64,000 nt of DNA, from the NCBI GenBank assembly GCA_950097015.1, contig CATNEN010000011.1:372001-436000 (forward strand). Reading direction: 5' to 3'. Positions 12,001 through 22,500 of this stretch are shown piece by piece. Below the pieces are notes generated by a model. It searched no databases and was not told the origin of the DNA. It worked only from the letters and a program-made list of their open reading frames with translations. The position numbers were made by a program, and so were the translations under genes. The first letter of the stretch is position 1. Each line of letters starts with the position of its first letter. This stretch comes from Macrostomum hystrix. Taxonomy: Eukaryota > Platyhelminthes > Macrostomidae.

Positions 12001-15000
12001 ACCTGACCGTGCCGAAACTCACCGAGGCCGTCTTCAAAGACTGGCGCGAACTCCTTGATGAGGTCACCGATGCTCTCGTCCGCGGAGACGGCGTGGACCT
12101 GCGCCATGATGCTCGGCCAGTCCAGCCGCAGCTTAGCCAGCCAGTCCCGTCCGAGCAGCGCCGATTCGCCCTGCGTGACGACAAGCAGCGGGAGCTGCAG
12201 CTGCTGGCTATTGTGGTTGACGGTGACCACCGCCTGGCCGATGGGGCGAAATCGTTCGTCGGTGAAGGTGCGCAGGACGGCGGTTGATGGCTTCAGTGGG
12301 AGCTGCGGCAGAAGCCTCCGCTGCAAATTCTGCGGCAATAGAGTGACAGCGGAGCCGGTGTCGATGATGAACTGGCACTGGCGCCCGTTCACTTGTAGCT
12401 GCACCGTCGGTCCTAAGCTGCCACAGGGCGGCTGGACGGTGAAAATCGGCATCTGCGACGAGGCATCCGGTGACGAAGGCGAGGTTTCCTGAAGAAGCTG
12501 CAGCTTGGGCGAGCGGCAGACCTTGCGGATGTGGCCCGTCTTGCCGCATGAATGGCATTTGGCGTCTCGCAGCTTGCAGAGTTGACGGCTGTGGGCGCCA
12601 CCACAGCTTGCGCAGGTTCCACCATTTCGGCCGTTGTCTCCGCCTTTGCCGGAGTTGCCGCTATTTCCGCCCTTGACGCTTCGTTGATGTGGAGAGTCGC
12701 CGCCGAGTGCAGCTGGAGTGGCACCTCGGCGCTGGCTCCGCTTGCCTCCATGCGTGCGCAACTGGGCGACGGCCGCCGTCGGCTTACTTGCCATCTCCTG
12801 CGAGGATCGCTCGGTTGACTCAAGGAGGAGCATTTTTTCCTGCAGCGATTTGAATGTGGGATTCACCTCCTCCAGGAGCTTCGCACGGAAGGCGTCGCTG
12901 TACAGTCCGAAGACAAGCTGGTCGCGCAGCCGCTCCTCCAATGAGTTCTGGAAGGCGCAATGAGCGGACAAGGCCTTCAAGCCAGCGACAAAGTCCGTGA
13001 AACTCTCGCCGGGTTGCTGCACGCGCCGCTGGAAACGAAATCGAGCTGCCAGCACTGAAGGCTTCGGTGCATAGTGGTCGCGCAGAATCTCAGACAGCTG
13101 GTCCAGCGTCTTGTCCGCTACCTTGTCAGGCTGGCACAGATTGCGTAGCACCGTGTAGGCCTCCGCGCCGATTGCCGTAACAAGTGTGGCCACCTTCGCC
13201 TCCTCTTTCACATCTTTGCATGTGAAGTAGTGATCTAGTCTCTCCAGATATACATCGATATCTGTGTTAGCGGAGAGCACGGGGATTCCACCTAGCGCGG
13301 AACTCGTCGCCATTTGTAATAACTTAAGACTGAAGGCTGGCCAAGAATTGATTCACAAGATCGTAGCGAGCCAGTTGGAAGTTGCGGCTCCTTATATTAT
13401 CGCTCTGTTCTATTTGACCCTAGGGCTTAGGGCACGGCTGGGCCCCGCGGGCCAGCCACCTCAACCAGCACGCAAGCCACGCGTGACACTGATAAACAAC
13501 TCAGCTTGCACTAAGAACCGACAGACATAAACAATCGATGGTAGCAAAGCCATAATACAAAGTGGTGCAGAGTGAACGCATTGAGTAACATTCAAGAGTC
13601 TATTGAATAACATCACATACTCTTACTGGGTTTAGCACGACACTTTTTTGAGCCCATGTCCTCCACTATACTAAAAATGAAATGGTTGGTTGGTTGTAAT
13701 TGATTTTCTCCCGAACGGCTCAACCGATTTTCACCATTTCTTCACCAAAAGATGCCAAATATGGGGACAATTATACACGTATTTTTATTAAGCTTAACTT
13801 TATTGCTAAAGGGATTAAATATTCGAAAAACATGATTTTTAAAAGGTCAAACCATCTTGGCCTATTGAGAATTTTACTCACTGCCACTGAATTAGAATTG
13901 CATCGTCAAATTGCGCAACAACCCCTAGCTGATTGAATTTGAAGCCTGCACTCTGGAGACAAATTGGAAATAAATGTACACAACCAACCGCAAGACTGAG
14001 TGTACTCTATTTTCTTACTTCATTGTACAAAGCCAGAACTTTGAGAATTCATTTTATAAGGCTGATTTTTGCACCCACTAACCAACAGTCGGAATAGCCG
14101 ATGTGTAGGCACCAGGAATAGGTTAGGCTAGGCTAGGGTTCGATTCTGCACTGCATCAAATCATTTAGACTAATTTTCAGCCAGTAGTGATTGAAGACTA
14201 TTTTATATCATTTTTTTCATTTCGTAAATAAAATATCATAAATCATAGCACACCGGCTAAAACAGAGTTTGAATCATGGCTAAACCAGAGTCTGAATCAT
14301 GGCTAAACCAGAGTCTGAATCATGGCTAAACCAGAGTCTGAATCATGGCTAAACCAGAGTCTGGATCATGGCTACACCAGAGTCTGAATCATGGCTAAAC
14401 CAGAGTCTGAATCATGGCTAAACCAGAGTCTGAATCAAGGCTAAACCAGAGTCTGAATCATGGCTAAACCAGAGTCTGAATCATGGCTAAACCAGAGTCT
14501 GAATCATGGCTAAACCAGAGTCTGAATCATGGCTAAACCAGAGTCTGAATCATGGCTAAACCAGAGTCTGAATCATGGCTAAACCAGAGTCTGAATCATG
14601 GCTACACCAGAGTCTGAATCATGGCTAAACCAGAGTCTGAATCATGGCTAAACCAGAGTCTGAATCATGGCTAAACCAGAGTCTGAATCATGGCTAAACC
14701 AGAGTCTGAATCATGGCTACACCAGAGTCTGAATCATGGCTAAACCAGAGTCTGAATCATGGCTAAACCAGAGTCTGAATCATGGCTACACCAGAGTCTG
14801 AATCATGGCTAAACCAGAGTCTGAATCATGGCTAAACCAGAGTCTGAATCATGGCTACACCAGAGTCTGAATCATGGCTCATAGCTAAACCAGAGTCTGA
14901 ATCATGGCTAAACCAGAGTCTGAATCATGGCTAAACCAGAGTCTGAATCATGGCTACACCAGAGTCTGAATCATGGCTAAACCAGAGTTTGAATCATAGC

Positions 15001-18000
15001 TAAACCAGCGTCTGAATCATGGCTAAACTAGATTCTGAATCATGGCTACACCAGAGTCTGAATCATGGCTAAACCAGAGTTTGAATCATAGCTAAACCAG
15101 AGTCTGAATCATGGCTACACCAGAGTTTAAATCATAGCTAAACCAGAGTCTGAATCATGGCTACACCAGAGTTTAAATCATAGCTAAACCAGAGTTTGAA
15201 TCATGGCTAAACCAGAGTCTGATTCATGGCTACACCAGAGTCTGAATCATGGCTCATAGCTAAACCAGAGTTTGAATCATAGCTAAACAAGCGTCTGAAT
15301 CATGGCAAAACCAGAGTTTGAATCATAGCTAAAACAGAGTTTGAATCATGGCTAAACCAGAGTCTGAATCATGGCTACACCAGAGTCTGAATCATGGCTA
15401 AACCAGAGTCTGAATCATGGCTAAACCAGAGTCTGAATCATGGCTAAACCAGAGTCTGAATCATGGCTAAACCAGAGTCTGAATCATGGCTAAACCAGAG
15501 TCTGAATCATGGCTAAACCAGAGTCTGAATCATGGCTACACCAGAGTCTGAATCATGGCTACACCAGAGTCTGAATCATGGCTAAACCAGAGTCTGAATC
15601 ATGGCTAAATCAGAGTCTGGATCATGGCTAAACCAGAGTCTGAATCATGGCTAAACCAGAGTCTGAATCATGGCTAAACCAGAGTCTGAATCATGGCTAA
15701 ACCAGAGTCTGAATCATGGCTACACCAGAGTCTAAATCATGGCTAAACCAGAGTCTGAATCAAGGCTAAACCAGAGTCTGGATCATGGCTAAACCAGAGT
15801 CTGAATCATGGCTAAACCAGAGTCTGAATCATGGCTAAACCAGAGTTTGAATCATGGCTAAACCAGAGTCTGAATCATGGCTAAACCAGAGTCTGAATCA
15901 TGGCTAAACCAGAGTTTGAATCATAGCTAAACCAGAGTCTGAATCATGGCTAAACCAGAGTCTGAATCATGGCTACACCAGAGTCTGAATCATGGCTAAA
16001 CCAGAGTCTGAATCATGGCTACACCAGAGTCTGAATCATAGCTAAACCAGAGTCTGAATCATGGCTAAACCAGAGTCAGAATCATGGCTAAACCAGAGTC
16101 TGAATCATGGCTAAACCAGAGTTTGAATCATAGCTAAACCAGAGTCTGAATCATGGCTACACCAGAGTTTAAATCATAGCTAAACCAGAGTTTGAATCAT
16201 GGCTAAACCAGAGTCTGAATCATGGCTCATAGCTAAACCAGAGTTTGAATCATAGCTAAACAAGCGTCTGAATCATGGCAAAACCAGAGTTTGAATCATA
16301 GCTAAAACAGAGTTTGAATCATGGCTAAACCAGAGTCTGAATCATGGCTACACCAGAGTCTGAATCATGGCTACACCAGAGTCTGAATCATGGCTCATAG
16401 CTAAACCAGAGTCTGAATCATGGCTAAACCAGAGTCTGAATCATGGCTAAACCAGAGTCTGAATCATGGCTACACCAGAGTCTGAATCATGGCTAAACCA
16501 GAGTTTAAATCATAGCTAAACCTGCGTCTGAATCATGGCTAAACCAGAGTTTGAATCATAGCTAAACCAGCGTCTGAATCATGGCTAAACTAGATTCTGA
16601 ATCATGGCTAAACCAGAGTTTGAATCATGGCTAAACCAGAGTTTGAATCATGGCAAAACCAGAGTTTGAATCATGGCTAACCCAGCGTTTGAATCATTGC
16701 TAAACCAGAACTGGTGGATAATCGTCAACTGGGGGATCATGGTAAACTGGGGGATAATTGTCAACTGGGGGATCATTGTCAACTGGAGGATCATTGGCAA
16801 CTGGGGGATAATTGTCAACTGGGGGATAATTGTCACGGGGAAACATCACCAAATGCGGAATCATAATCAACTAGGGGATCATTGTCAACTAGGGGATCAT
16901 GTTCAACTGCGGGAACATTGTCAACTGGGATCACCATCAATGGGGGATCATAGTCAACTGAGAGATAATTGTCAACTGGAGGATCATTGTCAACGGGGGG
17001 ATAGTTGTCAACTGGGGGATAATTGTCAACTGGGGAGTCATCATCGAATGCGGGATCATGGTTAACTGGGGGATAATTGTCAACTGGGGGATCATTGTCA
17101 ACTGGGAGATCATTGTCAATGTCAACTGGGGGATCATTGTCAACTGGGGATCATTGTCAACTGGGGGTTTATCATCACCCGGAGGATCATTGTGAACTGG
17201 GGGGATCATTGTCAACTTGTTGATCATCATCAACTGGGGGATCATTGTCAACTGTGGGAACATTGTCAACTGGGGGAACGTTGTCAACTGGAGATTATCA
17301 TCAATGGGGAGTCATCATTAACTGGGGGATCATTGTCAACTGCGTGATCATCATCAATTGGGGGATTATTGTCAACTCGGGGATCATTGTCAGCTGTGGG
17401 AACATTGTCAACTGGGGATCATCATCAATGGGGAGTCATCATTAACTGGGGGATCATTGTCAACTGCGTGATCATCATCAATTGAGGGATTATTGTCAAC
17501 TGGGGGATCATAATCAACTGCGTGATCATCATCAATTGGGGGATTATTGTCAACGGGGGGATCATTGTCAACTGGGGGATCATTGTCAACTGGGGGATTA
17601 TTGTCAACTGGGGGATCTTTATCAACTGGGGGATCATTGTCAACTGATCATTGTAGCGTAAAAAGGCTGAAAATGCAGCTGCTAAAAAGTGTATACTGGA
17701 CGAAATCAAAATATTTCTGCTCCCCGAAGGGGGGCAAAACTTGCTAGTTTGTTACTGAAAACGAAACTAAAGTGCTGGGCATCGAAGCGTATTACAGGCG
17801 TAAAATTTGATTTGTCTAGTGGTTTCGAAGCGTTTCGGTGTTCAAATTAGCGAAATTTTCAAAGTCGCTTTGCAGAGTGTCGCTTGTCGCTTGTAATGTG
17901 CACATTTTTCCCGACACAAGTTGCCACTTTATACTTTTTATCCTGTCTCTCCTCAAGCAAGCCATTCTTTCGTTCATCTTTCTAATTTATCCTTTCCTTT

Positions 18001-19561
18001 GGAGTTTCAGTCCGAAATTCCTTTATGTCTCTCTATGACTACCAGTTGGTTGTAACAACGCCAGCTTGACCTAGAAACAATTTTATAAACCAAAACAACA
18101 CAACCAAGCTGTCTCTGGGACATTTATACAGTTCACGGCTGTATATCCGATACTTTTCTTTCGCGAGACAGTCCGATAAACCACAGAACTTTAGTAGGTG
18201 CCGTTTTTAATCAAGGCTACCGTACGAATTTACATCTTGCAAATAGCGCGCTAAAAAGATGACCGGCGATACTGGACGAAAGTCAAGCCTAGTTAACATT
18301 CGCACTTCCTATTAGTCCACCCTGGCTTATATAGCGTCTTAGCAACAGCCACTGATCGCTTTCCTCACCATCAGCGGCGTCTGTCCGAACTGGTCCGGCA
18401 GGTCCGGGTGCCGCACAAACGGCAGCAGCCTGGGCACCACATTGTGATAGCCGAATCGGCAGGCCAGTCCCAGAGGAGTCTCCCTGTACCGATTCGGTCT
18501 GTGCGTATCAGCTCCAGCCTTCACCAGCAGGTGCACCAGGTTGGGCCGATTCAGCTGCACTGCGTACATTAGGGCGGTGCAGCCACACCTGCGGTAACGG
18601 TGAGGTGACGGATTTCAGGTGATGGGTGCTGAGGTGATGGATTTCAGGTGATGGGTGCTGAGGTGATGGGTTCTGAGGTGATGGGTTCTGAGGTGATGGG
18701 TTCTGAGGTGATGGGTGCTGAGGTGATGGGTGCTGAGGTGATGGGTGCTGAGGTGATGAGTGCTGAGGTGATGGTTGCTGAGGTGATGGGTGCTGAGGTG
18801 ATGGGTGCTGAGGTGATGGTTGCTGAGGTGATGGGTGCTGAGGTGATGGGTGCTGAGGTGATGGTTGCTGAGGTGATGGGTGCTGAGGTGATGGGTGCTG
18901 AGGTGATGGTTGCTGAGGTGATGGGTGCTGAGGTGATGGGTGCTGAGGTGATGGTTGCTGAGGTGATGGATTTCATGTAACGGGAGCTGAGTTGATAGGT
19001 GATGACGTGATGGTAAACCATGCTAAACTGCGTGTTAAAAATGCAAATATTGAAGCAATGCTAGCTAGGTCATCTACCTGTCCACCTCGTTCATAGCCAC
19101 TCCGTGATCCAGCAGCAATCGGACATTGTTAACCTTGCCTTCGATGGTGGCCCAATGCAAGGCGTTGCGGCCAGACATGTCGGCCAGTTGAGCGTCGGCG
19201 TCCCTGGCCAGCAGCAGGCGCAGCAGCTCGCAGTTGTCCTGCCTGGCGGCCAGCATCAACCCGGTCATGCCGTCTGGTGTTCTCGCATTCTGAGCCACGT
19301 GGTCCTTCAGCGCCTCGGCTGCTTTAGTGCGGCCCAGGCGGCAGGCCAGGAGGAAGGCGGCATTCAGGGCCTCGGCTGGCAGGCTCTGTTGCGCTAGCTT
19401 CCCGCTGAGCAACTCCTCAATCTTGGCCACAGCGCCGATGCTAACATAGCCAAGCAGCTCGGCGCGGAGAGCGTGCGAGTTCATCAGTTTATCTTGGCCT
19501 GGATTGAGCTCTGTGCCGCTGGGATCTTCGCAACGCCTCTTCTTTGAGGCCTCCAGTCTAG
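6002..19561 (-). CDS. Large ankyrin-repeat protein with a SOCS-box-like C-terminus
   Basis: Exons in coding order: 19561-19078, 18588-18369, 8943-8454, 8321-7923, 7429-7071, 6232-6002 (TGA). Splice phases close at every junction, giving about 727 residues. N-terminal ankyrin repeats are clear: GMTGLMLAARQDNCELL, GRNALHWATIEGKVNNV, CGCTALMYAVQLNRPNLV, RETPLGLACRFGYHNVV, then GQTPLM joined across the intron to VACQHNHRAIVAQLLEH. Later repeats are more divergent and Ala/Leu-rich. The C-terminus has SLRHLARTAARRVLIPPQPL, resembling a SOCS box (elongin BC box followed by a Cul5-type proline motif). This would make it a substrate receptor for a cullin-RING ubiquitin ligase, like ASB proteins; that role is inference. 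ATG 19484 is possible, but the frame is open to an acceptor at 19563-19562 and includes a basic KKRR run, so an upstream exon is likely. Its longest intron (8944-18368) carries the LTR retrotransposon and two satellites. Confidence 0.75.
7508..7859 (-). mobile_element. tRNA-derived SINE (family S1), full copy with target duplication
   Basis: A 352-bp copy flanked by near-identical 11-bp duplications, catatagtgaa (7497-7507) and catatcgtgaa (7860-7870). The tRNA-like head is at the 7859 end and the tail, rich in aataaaaataat, at the 7508 end. It fills about 70 percent of the 493-bp intron between ankyrin/SOCS exons 8321-7923 and 7429-7071. Confidence 0.85.
8982..9284 (-). repeat. 3' LTR of the Ty3/gypsy element
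   Basis: 303 bp, matching 13315-13617 at all but one base by eye. In element sense it starts TGTGATG directly after the purine tract. Being in the sense orientation of the host gene, its processing signals could act on the host transcript. Confidence 0.97.
9285..9294 (-). other. Polypurine tract of the Ty3/gypsy element
   Basis: On the minus strand AGAGGGGAGA ends exactly at the first base of the 3' LTR. This is the expected place for the RNase H-resistant primer of plus-strand DNA synthesis. It lies between the gag-pol stop and the LTR. Confidence 0.85.
9312..13313 (-). CDS. Gag-Pol polyprotein of the Ty3/gypsy retrotransposon, intact
   Basis: A single 1333-residue frame with no frameshift or stop between gag and pol. 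Order: gag capsid-like region (about 1-200); two zinc knuckles, CASCGGAHSRQLC (a variant, about 234-246) and CHSCGKTGHIRKVC (about 253-266); aspartic protease with IIDTGSAVTLLP (about 316-327); reverse transcriptase with DLSNAFLQLPL and the catalytic VFVDDILV; RNase H starting at LECDASPYGLGVV and including TDHLPLLGLL; integrase with an H-H-C-C zinc region (HQAHPGTSRM to CRTCQ) and catalytic D, D, E in HVDFAGPV, LVSDNGPQF and NGQAERFVQ; and a Ser/Ala-rich tail. The order RT-RNaseH-integrase is the Ty3/gypsy type. The ATG lies one base after the 5' LTR and overlaps the primer-binding site. All visible catalytic residues are present, so the element may be active. Confidence 0.95.
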   Translation of the reverse strand: MATSSALGGIPVLSANTDIDVYLERLDHYFTCKDVKEEAKVATLVTAIGAEAYTVLRNLCQPDKVADKTLDQLSEILRDHYAPKPSVLAARFRFQRRVQQPGESFTDFVAGLKALSAHCAFQNSLEERLRDQLVFGLYSDAFRAKLLEEVNPTFKSLQEKMLLLESTERSSQEMASKPTAAVAQLRTHGGKRSQRRGATPAALGGDSPHQRSVKGGNSGNSGKGGDNGRNGGTCASCGGAHSRQLCKLRDAKCHSCGKTGHIRKVCRSPKLQLLQETSPSSPDASSQMPIFTVQPPCGSLGPTVQLQVNGRQCQFIIDTGSAVTLLPQNLQRRLLPQLPLKPSTAVLRTFTDERFRPIGQAVVTVNHNSQQLQLPLLVVTQGESALLGRDWLAKLRLDWPSIMAQVHAVSADESIGDLIKEFAPVFEDGLGEFRHGQVRLQVSDDAQPKFFKARPVPYALRERVDAELQRMEASGIITAVKHSYWAAPIVPVVKKDGSVRICGDYKLTYNQASRPEHYPLPRIEDLFAKLGGGCKWSKLDLSNAFLQLPLAEDSKAFLTINTPRGLFQVNRLPFGISSASAIFQRTLDTLLGDLDAVQVFVDDILVTGRTLQQHKKNLALALQRLQGAGLRLNKSKCQFFKDSVEYLGHRIDANGLSPLPDRVAAVQDAPAPTDVSQLRSFLGMLAQYGKFLPNLSTVLAPLHQLLVKNTRWSWERPQQQAFAEAKRLLLRSPVLVHYSPDLPLRLECDASPYGLGVVLTHRIGDKDCAVAFASRSLTTAQRGYSQLDKEALAIMFGLDRFHQFLYGRRFTIVTDHLPLLGLLGERKGIPAHAAARMQRWAIRLASYDYALEFRPTEKHANCDSLSRLPLPQLFEEEAAVNSLLLDEGAGSAVTAQTVARHTRTDASLGRVLRCLQTGAPIGAELSDYARRQTELSVDQGCVLWGARVVVPAALRDHVIQELHQAHPGTSRMRALARSYVWWPGIDGDLEAATKTCRTCQLNQPDPPKAPVQPWPFPSEPWERLHVDFAGPVDGHVYLVVVDAHSKWPEVVRMRCTTAAATIVSLPEIFARQGIPRTLVSDNGPQFASAEFAEFTRANGIRHVFSAPFHPATNGQAERFVQVLKRHLLKSGHSDAELQRLLLGYRNTPHSVSGVAPSQLLIGRRLRCRLDLLAPSLADDVRQRQEQLLPSRKAAREFQTGDRVLFRDFSAGARAGDTPRWAEGVIKGAGSRNCIVDSQRGQHMRHADQLVAARADGFDLDIADAGQPLTDGGGDATLGTGGARATPDTVASGATSGEAAPEPADGPESNARRDATNPRRYPLRARGPPERLQL
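13301..13312 (-). other. Primer-binding site of the Ty3/gypsy element, probably tRNA-Ser
   Basis: Starting two bases after the 5' LTR, the minus strand reads TGGCGACGAG, complementary to the CCA-tailed 3' end of animal tRNA-Ser(GCT) acceptor stems as I remember them. Complementarity appears to fade after ten bases. The TGG overlaps the ATGG of the gag-pol start. Confidence 0.65.
13315..13617 (-). repeat. 5' LTR of the Ty3/gypsy element
   Basis: 303 bp. It carries the element promoter by position. TACTC follows it at 13618-13622 and is the second target duplication. Confidence 0.97.
13623..14240. other. Intronic stretch with a Helitron-end-like phrase
   Basis: No gene seen. Bases about 13715-13740 (gaacggctcaaccgattttc) resemble the phrase near the left end of the Helitron at 44998, and of Helitron left ends generally. 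No matching CTAG end with hairpin was found, so this is at most a fragment. A B-box-like gggttcgattctg at about 14136 hints at another tRNA-derived repeat. Confidence 0.35.
14241..16708. repeat. 23-bp satellite, about 107 units by length
   Basis: A 2.4-kb array whose unit contains ctaaaccagagtctgaatc. Variants recur in blocks: gctacacc for gctaaacc, gtttgaatcatagc, and an expanded ggctcatagctaaacc at several places. This indicates higher-order duplication within the array. It lies in the ankyrin/SOCS intron, between the LTR element and the 18-bp satellite. Confidence 0.95.
16709..17655. repeat. 18-bp satellite abutting the 23-bp satellite
   Basis: About 50 units contain gggggatcattgtcaact, with variants such as atcatcatcaact and ataattgtcaact. 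It begins with no spacer where the 23-bp array ends. Because 18 is a multiple of three, long open frames run through both strands; none looks like a real protein. Confidence 0.93.
18602..18972. repeat. 15-bp minisatellite
   Basis: About 24 units contain gaggtgatgggtgct, with a superimposed 45-bp pattern in which every third unit reads ggttgct instead of gggtgct. It lies in the intron between ankyrin/SOCS exons 19561-19078 and 18588-18369, starting only 14 bases beyond the latter exon's acceptor. The frames across it are artefacts of the period being a multiple of three. Confidence 0.93.
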
Positions 19562-19584
19562 CTGGAAAAAAAATATGAAAATCC

Positions 19585-22500
19585 TAAATGTGGCGCCGTC
19601 TAAACTATGCTCATGATCATTAACCATATCTGCGGTACTGTACGTGTGCTAAACTAATGTACTTGTTGTTTGTAGTGTCCACGTGCGGCACGTGACTCTG
19701 ATTTATTGCTCTATATGTACATCATGTTGTGGGTGGCACGTTGCCGTCAGGCATGTCCAAAAATAATATAAAGGGCAGAGTGGCCATCAGCTAGGTTTGA
19801 GCTTCTCGGCTGAGCCATATCCTAAAACAAGAGTTCTCTTCGTTACTAATGGCGCAACACTAAAAAATAACATACCACGAAAAATGAAAAAGAAAAATAC
19901 CACTTGTAGATTTTAAGACCCCTGTCTTTGCCTATAGCATAAGCCTGAATTGATGACTATAAGCCTGAATTGATGACTTTAAGCCTGAATTGATTGACTT
20001 TAGGCCTGAAATGATTTAAAAAGAGACAAGCCAATCCTGGCTAAGTTATTACTGGAGCTACAAAAGTTTATTTGCAGAATTTTGCTTTGTGATTGGATAT
20101 ACTAAAAATACTATAATCATTGTTTTGCATTGGCTTTTTGGTTTTTATTTTTAACCTTAACTTACAAAATATTTATTACAAGTTTGCTGCCATCTGTCAT
20201 CATTGTCATGGTATCTTATTCAGATACATTTGGATACCAACAAAAGGCTTTTAGGCCCTTACTATAATAAATATGAGTAGGGTAATGTATCATCAACCAA
20301 ACAAGAATGTGTATTTTTTTAACTTCAAACCTAAGCTACAGATTTTCTATTTAAGATATGATGATAAATCAAAAGCCAAGTTATAGAAAACAGTTACATC
20401 TTTCTAAAAAGTATCTGCTTTTGCTATTTTATCAAATAGAAAAAAGTTATTCCTGCTTTTTATCTAAAACCGAAAAATGATTTTCATGTATCTTAAAACC
20501 AAACAGAGAATTTGATGTTTGGATTTACAATTTGAGTGAGTGGTTTAATCTTATTTTAAGGAGTGAACTATCATGAATTATGTAATTTGAAAGCATTTTT
20601 CATGCTCTATAAATAAAATAACTATATTTATGGTCATTTAATTGGCAAGCAACCACATACAATATTCGTCTAAAGTATATACTGAAAAAATGTTGTTAAA
20701 AAGTATGCTTTTACAATAAAAATTTCTACTGAAACATCAATATCTTTCTTTCCTCTTAATGCTTCATTGCACATCATGCCTCAGCTTGTAGATAATTTCT
20801 TCAACTTTCAAATTAGTTGTTCTGTGAAACACAATAGCTTGTTTCTGTCTTGCACGAGACCAAGGTGAAAGGAAGGAAGGTAAGGAAGGAGTCAAAATTC
20901 TTGTTCGGTTTTGAAGATACACTGTTTGGTTGATGATACACGACCCTAATCTTCAAGTAGGTCCCCTTGACTTTATTAAAGTTTCGTCCTATGCACTAGC
21001 AAATCTATTTAACTATTTCCCACAAATATAACAACCAACAAAACATTTTCTTCTAAAATTCCTTATTCTCTATCACACTAAATGTGGTTATCCTATGGGC
21101 TGTGACAGAGAGCTATTCTATAGAAAGTGGCTATAGCTGAAACAAAAACTTTTTTCTTTTTTGAAATAAGAACCCTTAAAATTAAAAACCTTTATAGAGA
21201 CCTTTATAGATTCATGAACCTACCAAAATGGATACTATTTTATTGGATAAAAGTTCAGGAAGCCCAGCAATCATATAGGCCTGGAAAATTTAAGCAATTG
21301 CATTTGACATTTCAAATACATTTTTCTTTTGTTTGTTATTTCTTTTATATGCATGGAAATCGTATTAGTGTAGCTCGTGTAGCATAGTATAGATTTTTGT
21401 TTTTCCAACATTGGTGCTTTGTTGTAGCAATAGCTAGCTTATCAGCATACTTGCATAATGGTGAAATGTACCACAATGTATGCCTACTGGGCTTTTGGCC
21501 ATGATGGTATTTACAAGTTATGGTACATGGATTTTCCTTGTCTATTTTAATGTTGACAAGTGATCCACCAAGCTGGGTTAAAAAGTAATTAGAGTTGGAA
21601 ATGGAATGGGAAATGGAATAGAAACATTACTGACATAGATAATAGCCTATTTGAGCTATTATTAGGCTACATGCTAGAATTACTCATGTAGTAGTGCAGT
21701 TGCGTTGCTGCTTTTGTAAAAATTTAACTTGTGGGTCCATAGCTTTTATTTATTTGTTCCACTACAAATAGGTGTAAGTGAAACTATAACAATACGCATT
21801 GAAGTTTAATTATAACAATTAACATTAGGCCTAGTAACTGTCTTAGTTACAACAAGGCTAGGCCTTTAGACTAGGCCTATCTTGCTAGTAAAGATAAAAA
21901 TTAACTTGACTACAATATTTAAATAGACGGAACTAGCTAGAGAACTTATGACTATCATTTCCAGCTCCGAGGACAAATTTTTATGCTTGCGTCTTTAAAT
22001 ATACATTTTAATTCTTCAATGCACCTGGCCATGCAGCTGCAGTGAAACAGAGATTCAACCAATACAATAATATAATTTTTTTAAGGGATGCTTGCCTTGG
22101 AAAGCAACAAAGTTAAAAAGAAGTATTTTTAAAAGAAGTATATTACGACGATAGTTACTGTCTAAGCTACACTCACTCCACTCACTTTCACTTAGTACAA
22201 TCATGTTCATAATTGAAATTTAGATCATTTAATTATTGAATATCTCTTATCACAATAAAATGTTTACGACGTTTATATTTCTCTAGGCTCTATTAGAAAT
22301 ATTAAATATTTTTTCAAATAAATTTTATGATAAAGTTTTTTATTATCAGTTGACACTCATTCCAGAGCTTATATTAGTTTATCCAGCTCCTCTTAAATTT
22401 TCAAACAGTCTAAATAATTATCGTGCGATAGTTCATACTTGAAGATCGGTTGCTTGGTCTTAATGGCTGACAATTTATTCCATCTAAAAAACTATGCTTA

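Larger units (their letters stand above)
8982..13617 (-). mobile_element. Complete Ty3/gypsy LTR retrotransposon, 4636 bp
   Basis: Two 303-bp LTRs flank one uninterrupted gag-pol frame. In element orientation both LTRs begin TGTGATG and end TTACA. The insertion is bounded by a perfect 5-bp target duplication TACTC (8977-8981 and 13618-13622). A primer-binding site adjoins the 5' LTR and a purine tract adjoins the 3' LTR. The LTRs differ at a single base by eye (near 9251 versus 13588), so the insertion is young. It lies in an intron of the ankyrin/SOCS gene, in the same orientation, with its 3' end 38 bp from the next exon. There is no envelope-like frame. Confidence 0.97.

Noticed and set aside
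9332-12963. Many plus-strand frames of 60-306 codons antisense to gag-pol
   Set aside because: They are shadows of the high-GC retrotransposon frame; none carries a known domain.
16673-17747. Several open frames of 60-130 codons on both strands with repeating INWGI/IPQLT-like peptides
   Set aside because: They are produced by the 18-bp satellite, whose period keeps all frames open; there is no start context, splice context or homology.
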